Below are positions 4,422 through 7,884 of a stretch of DNA of 7,884 nucleotides, in pieces (within the stretch, counting starts at the first letter, position 1; every line of letters begins with the position of its first letter). Made by a program: the position numbers and the translations under genes. The notes beneath the pieces were generated by a model. That model did not search any database. It saw nothing but the letters and a program-made list of their open reading frames with translations, and had not been told where the DNA came from. Source of the DNA: an uncultured beta proteobacterium (GTDB lineage Bacteria; Pseudomonadota; Gammaproteobacteria; Burkholderiales; Burkholderiaceae). Where the stretch lies: contig CAJARE010000008.1 of assembly GCA_903944255.1 (NCBI GenBank), forward strand, positions 1-7,884. The letters are read 5' to 3'.

Positions 4422-7303
4422 TATTTCGCCTCCTTTTTGAGAGACATCCCAGGCACTTCATATGCTTTTACTTGAGGCCATGTTTCCTGCGGCTCATCAT
4501 CTCCAGCTGGGGCTAGTCTCACTCGAACGTCATACCAACCTGCCTGCCCAGTAATCGGATCTGAGTTACTGACAGTGAAACCACCTAATGGAAGTTCTTC
4601 AGAAATCAAATGATTTAATAAGAAACCCTTTTTAGATTCATCCGCATTATCGGAAAGACTCCACGCAGATTCTGCTTTACCAATTGCGTTCCAAGTCCAA
4701 ACTGTTCCAGGATCAACTGCTTCTGAATGACGAGCCATACACTTGACCTTGCCCCATTGAGATTCAATCCACATCCAGGCGCCATCAGCGATTCCATGCT
4801 GAAGAGCCGTTGCCGTATTCACATATAAATAGTTATGACTATGAATTTGTCTTAACCAAGCATTTTGAGAATCCCATGAGTGATACATCGCCATTGGGCG
4901 CTGGGTAATCGCATTCAATGTAAATTTAGTGAGGTCAGTAGCTTCATCTTCTAGTGGTGGATACCAGAAAGGGAGCGGATCAAAATATTTATAGATACGT
5001 GCCTTCAAATGCTCTGGAGGTTGAGCTCCAGGACGCTTGCCTGTCGCCGCTAATCTAAACCTTTGCAATATATCTGAGTAGATGGCGATCATGATCGGAT
5101 CATTTTTCTGTCTTAGAGCATTTTCTTTGGAAAAATCTAAATATCCCTTATTCCAATTACGCATGTATTGATGTTCAGGAGGCATATGGTATTGATGCAC
5201 ACAGTTATTCTCTTCATATTTTTGCCACTGATTTGGATTGGGCTCACCTTTGAGAGGTTTCTCACCATCCTTGCCGCGCCAGCCACTGAGAAAGCCAATA
5301 CCTGAATCAGGCGCAGTCTGAAAGCGGGTAATAAAGTCAGGATAGTCTTTGAATTTACGTTCACCTTCTGGTGTTGTAAAGGCTGGAAACTGTAAGCGTG
5401 AGGCAAGTTCAATCAGCACTTCTTGGAATGGCTTGCATTCACCTAAAGGCTCGAGCACTGGAATGCGTACTGAATCAACTGGGCCATCAAATTCTGAAAT
5501 AGGGCGATCTAACATACTCATGACATCGTGACGCTCAAGATAAGTGGTATCGGGCAACACCAGATCAGCAAAATCTACCATTTCAGATTGGAAAGCATCG
5601 CATACGACTAAAAATGGAATCTTAAATTCGCCATCAGCGTTTTTAGCATTCAAATGTTCACGTACTTCCATTGTGTTCATCGTGGAGTTCCATGACATAT
5701 TGGCCATGAAAATCATGAGGGTATCAATTGAGTAGGGGTCGCCTTTTACTGCATTCGTAATCACGTTATGCATCAAACCATGTGCAGCTAAAGGATGCTC
5801 CCAAGAATATGCCTTATCAATACGCAGTGGATTACCTTGTGAATCTAGTGCTAAATCTTCCGGTTGTGTTGGCCAACCTAAAGGAGGTTTAGCTAAAGGT
5901 GTATTAGGCTTAATATCATTTTCAGATGATGGGGGTTTGGCATTTGGCGGCACCTGCCTTGGATAAGGCGCCTTATGTCTAAAGCCTCCTGGGCGATCAA
6001 TAGTCCCTAATAAAGACATCAATACAGCTAAGCCACGAGTGGTTTGAAAGCCATTCGAGTGCGCGGAGAGTCCACGCATTGCATGAAAAGCAACTGGTCT
6101 ACCAGTTACAGAGTCATGTTTTTCTCCCCAAGAGTCTGTCCAGGCAATAGGAAGGTCAAATTCCTGACCAAATGCAGTATCTGCAATTTCTAGTGCAAGT
6201 TTACGAATTCTCTCCGCTGGGATGCTAGTAATTGCTGCCGCCCACTCAGGGGTAGTTTCACTAACTTGGCGCCTGAGCAATTCAAAAGCAGGAACCACTT
6301 TCTTACCCTGATGCGGACCAGGCCCCATCGTATATTCACCGAGCAATACAGGCGATGTCCCCTGCTTAAAACACGGTTGCGCGCTTTGAGTTTTTTCGTC
6401 CCAAATATATTTGTTATGCGGCAAATCTAGGTTGATAGGGTCTGAATCTGGATCGTACAAAAACAATCCTTCTTCTGCACCAGAATCCATGCAAACCAAT
6501 TGTGATGAATTGCTAAAGCGTTTTAAGAAAGGAGCATCATATTTCTCAAGACGAATGAGTTCGTGCATGAGTGCCATAAATAGGGCCCCATCAGTGCCTG
6601 GCTTAATTGGGATCCACTCATCCGCAATCGCTGAATATCCTGTTCTTACTGGGTTAATCGAAATAAAGCGACCGCCTGATCTTTTAAATTTAGATAAGGC
6701 AATCTTCATTGGATTGCTGTGGTGATCCTCAGCAGTACCAATCATGACAAATAGTTTTGCTCGTTCTAAATCAGGCCCACCAAATTCCCAAAAACTTCCA
6801 CCAATGGTGTAGATCATTCCCGCAGCCATATTGACTGAGCAAAATCCACCATGAGCAGCGTAATTAGGGGTGCCAAATTGCCGAGCAAACAAACCAGTTA
6901 AGGCCTGCATTTGATCTCGACCAGTAAAGAGTGCAAACTTTTTAGGGTCGGTAGCGCGAATATGACTGAGACGCTTAGTGAGAATTTCAAAAGCGCTATC
7001 CCAGCTAATGGCTTCAAATTCGCCATCACCGCGATGACTACCTGCTTTCCTTAAAAGGGGTTGAGTAATACGAGCAGGAGATTTTTGCTTCATGATCCCC
7101 GAGGCACCCTTGGCACAAATAACGCCTTGATTTAAGGGGTGTTCTGGATTGCCATCAATGTAGACAAGCTCGCCGTCCCGAAGATGCGCGCGGATACCGC
7201 ATCGACAAGCGCACATGTAGCAAGTCGTTTTCTTAATTTCTGTAGTAGCCCCTTGTTGCTTGATGGGGTCATGCACGGGATCATTTGAAAATAGTTTAAA
7301 CAT
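4421..7303 (-). CDS. soeA: Molybdopterin catalytic subunit of membrane-bound cytoplasmic sulfite-oxidising enzyme
   Basis: SoeA is the catalytic subunit of SoeABC, which oxidises sulfite to sulfate in the cytoplasm and passes the electrons through SoeB and SoeC to quinone. At 960 residues it has the size of described SoeA proteins. The N-terminal iron-sulfur motif is C28-x2-C31-x3-C35-x27-C63, ending in VICAKGASG, and it binds one [4Fe-4S] cluster. The probable molybdenum ligand is C154 in HGGFCSVNMAAG, as in the PsrA/PhsA branch of the DMSO reductase family. LFVMIGTAEDHHSNP (183-197) is a cofactor-binding stretch, and the C-terminal dinucleotide-binding domain covers roughly residues 820-950. 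There is no twin-arginine signal peptide, so the protein should stay in the cytoplasm, unlike PsrA, PhsA or periplasmic SorA. It starts 12 bases after the pta stop with only a weak ribosome binding site. The family could also hold polysulfide, thiosulfate or tetrathionate enzymes; the xsc-pta neighbourhood makes sulfite oxidation the best reading. Confidence 0.9.
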   Translation of the reverse strand: MFKLFSNDPVHDPIKQQGATTEIKKTTCYMCACRCGIRAHLRDGELVYIDGNPEHPLNQGVICAKGASGIMKQKSPARITQPLLRKAGSHRGDGEFEAISWDSAFEILTKRLSHIRATDPKKFALFTGRDQMQALTGLFARQFGTPNYAAHGGFCSVNMAAGMIYTIGGSFWEFGGPDLERAKLFVMIGTAEDHHSNPMKIALSKFKRSGGRFISINPVRTGYSAIADEWIPIKPGTDGALFMALMHELIRLEKYDAPFLKRFSNSSQLVCMDSGAEEGLFLYDPDSDPINLDLPHNKYIWDEKTQSAQPCFKQGTSPVLLGEYTMGPGPHQGKKVVPAFELLRRQVSETTPEWAAAITSIPAERIRKLALEIADTAFGQEFDLPIAWTDSWGEKHDSVTGRPVAFHAMRGLSAHSNGFQTTRGLAVLMSLLGTIDRPGGFRHKAPYPRQVPPNAKPPSSENDIKPNTPLAKPPLGWPTQPEDLALDSQGNPLRIDKAYSWEHPLAAHGLMHNVITNAVKGDPYSIDTLMIFMANMSWNSTMNTMEVREHLNAKNADGEFKIPFLVVCDAFQSEMVDFADLVLPDTTYLERHDVMSMLDRPISEFDGPVDSVRIPVLEPLGECKPFQEVLIELASRLQFPAFTTPEGERKFKDYPDFITRFQTAPDSGIGFLSGWRGKDGEKPLKGEPNPNQWQKYEENNCVHQYHMPPEHQYMRNWNKGYLDFSKENALRQKNDPIMIAIYSDILQRFRLAATGKRPGAQPPEHLKARIYKYFDPLPFWYPPLEDEATDLTKFTLNAITQRPMAMYHSWDSQNAWLRQIHSHNYLYVNTATALQHGIADGAWMWIESQWGKVKCMARHSEAVDPGTVWTWNAIGKAESAWSLSDNADESKKGFLLNHLISEELPLGGFTVSNSDPITGQAGWYDVRVRLAPAGDDEPQETWPQVKAYEVPGMSLKKEAK
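4429..4436 (-). promoter_or_regulatory. Strong ribosome binding site for soeB
   Basis: On the minus strand AAAGGAGG lies seven bases before the soeB ATG, inside the last codons of soeA. Together with the one-base stop/start overlap it suggests efficient re-initiation after soeA. It is the strongest Shine-Dalgarno match among the minus-strand genes. Confidence 0.8.
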
Positions 7304-7315
7304 AGTCTTACTTAT

Positions 7316-7884
7316 TTATTGAGGTTGTTTAGCAAGCAAAATAGCCATCGCAGTAGATGCGACTCTTGAAAATACGGAGTCAGATCTAGATGTGAGGATG
7401 ATAGGAACTTGAGCACCTAGAATAGTTCCAGCGCACTCTGCCCCAGCCATATAGACTAAGGACTTGTAAAGAATGTTACCTACTTGTAAATCAGGTACTA
7501 ACAGAAGATCAGGATCACCGGCAACCTTTGAATCGATACCTTTTGTTTTAGCAGAATCGATGGAAATGGCATTATCGAATCCAAAGGGCCCCTCGATCAT
7601 GGTTGAAGGATGAATTGGGTTTACAGCATGGCTATCTACAATCTCTTTTGCATCGGTGGTAGCCTGCATGGCAGGGTTAACTACCTCTGTAGCAGCAATG
7701 ATGGCTACCTTTGGATTTGATACTCCAAGCTTATTAAGTGCTTCAAGACTACTTTTAAGAATTTGTATTTTTTGAGATGCATTGGGCGCGATATTGACCA
7801 CACAATCACTAATTCCAAGTAGTTTTGGGTACTGCTTGAGTTCGAATAAAAATAAATGACTCGTTCTGCGATCGGTTCTTAAGC
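7316..7884 (-). CDS. pta: Phosphate acetyl/butyryltransferase family protein, probable Pta (C-terminal part)
   Basis: The frame is open to the right edge, so 188 residues are visible and the N-terminal part is missing. The GTG at 7801 is internal: upstream codons continue the family sequence with RTDRRTSHLFLFEL. Other family motifs are VVNIAPNASQK, EVVNPAMQATTDA, EGPFGFDNAIS, DLLLVPDLQVGN and the C-terminal VPIILTSRSDS. This is the phosphotransacetylase/phosphotransbutyrylase fold, which exchanges the acyl group between phosphate and CoA. Next to xsc, the obvious role is to convert acetyl phosphate into acetyl-CoA, as pta does in taurine-degradation clusters. The sequence style also resembles the transferase half of proteins annotated as bifunctional enoyl-CoA hydratase/phosphate acetyltransferase; the missing N-terminus would decide. 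It is upstream of soeA, with a gap of only 12 bases, so it is co-transcribed with soeABC. Confidence 0.87.
   Translation of the reverse strand, partial: LRTDRRTSHLFLFELKQYPKLLGISDCVVNIAPNASQKIQILKSSLEALNKLGVSNPKVAIIAATEVVNPAMQATTDAKEIVDSHAVNPIHPSTMIEGPFGFDNAISIDSAKTKGIDSKVAGDPDLLLVPDLQVGNILYKSLVYMAGAECAGTILGAQVPIILTSRSDSVFSRVASTAMAILLAKQPQ

Noticed and set aside
5137..5412. 91-codon minus-strand open frame within soeA in another frame
   Set aside because: It is fully contained in the well-conserved soeA frame, with no own ribosome binding site or known motif.
7799..7801. GTG at 7801 as the start of the Pta protein
   Set aside because: The frame stays open to the window edge and the upstream codons (RTSHLFLFEL) continue the family sequence, so the gene is cut by the window rather than starting here.
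1..7884. Mobile elements, CRISPR arrays, tRNA or rRNA genes, riboswitches
   Set aside because: No transposase or integrase frames, repeat-spacer pattern, RNA gene signatures or long structured leaders were recognised on either strand.

Overview
The window reads as part of a sulfonate-dissimilation locus from a proteobacterium, most likely a betaproteobacterium of the Burkholderiales. The moderate, slightly AT-leaning base composition, tight spacing and protein style would suit a freshwater Polynucleobacter-like genome. That placement is inference; no marker gene is present to prove it.

Layout, left to right: (1) 1-245, minus strand, the first 81 complete codons of a CobS-type AAA+ ATPase that runs off the left edge. 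(2) 246-387, a 142-bp divergent intergenic region holding a good sigma70-type promoter for the next gene, a perfect 13-bp palindrome just downstream of it (candidate operator) and a clear ribosome binding site. (3) 388-2195, plus strand, xsc, encoding sulfoacetaldehyde acetyltransferase. As read here it carries a one-base deletion near 434-437 that splits the first 16 or so codons from the remaining 580-odd. (4) 2211-2241, a strong symmetrical hairpin terminator shared by two convergent transcription units. (5) 2246-7884, minus strand, a compact operon transcribed in the order pta-like (partial, runs off the right edge), soeA, soeB, soeC, then a YdjA-type nitroreductase.

Functionally the genes fit together. 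Xsc uses thiamine diphosphate to split sulfoacetaldehyde plus phosphate into acetyl phosphate and sulfite. The Pta-family enzyme can pass the acetyl group to CoA, feeding carbon into central metabolism. SoeABC, a membrane-bound molybdenum/iron-sulfur enzyme facing the cytoplasm, can oxidise the toxic sulfite to sulfate and pass electrons to quinone. The upstream steps that make sulfoacetaldehyde (for example from taurine or isethionate) and the transporters are not in the window. The roles of the CobS-like ATPase and the nitroreductase in this locus are open.

No tRNA, rRNA, CRISPR array, insertion sequence or integrase was seen. No gene-free stretch exceeds 300 bases.
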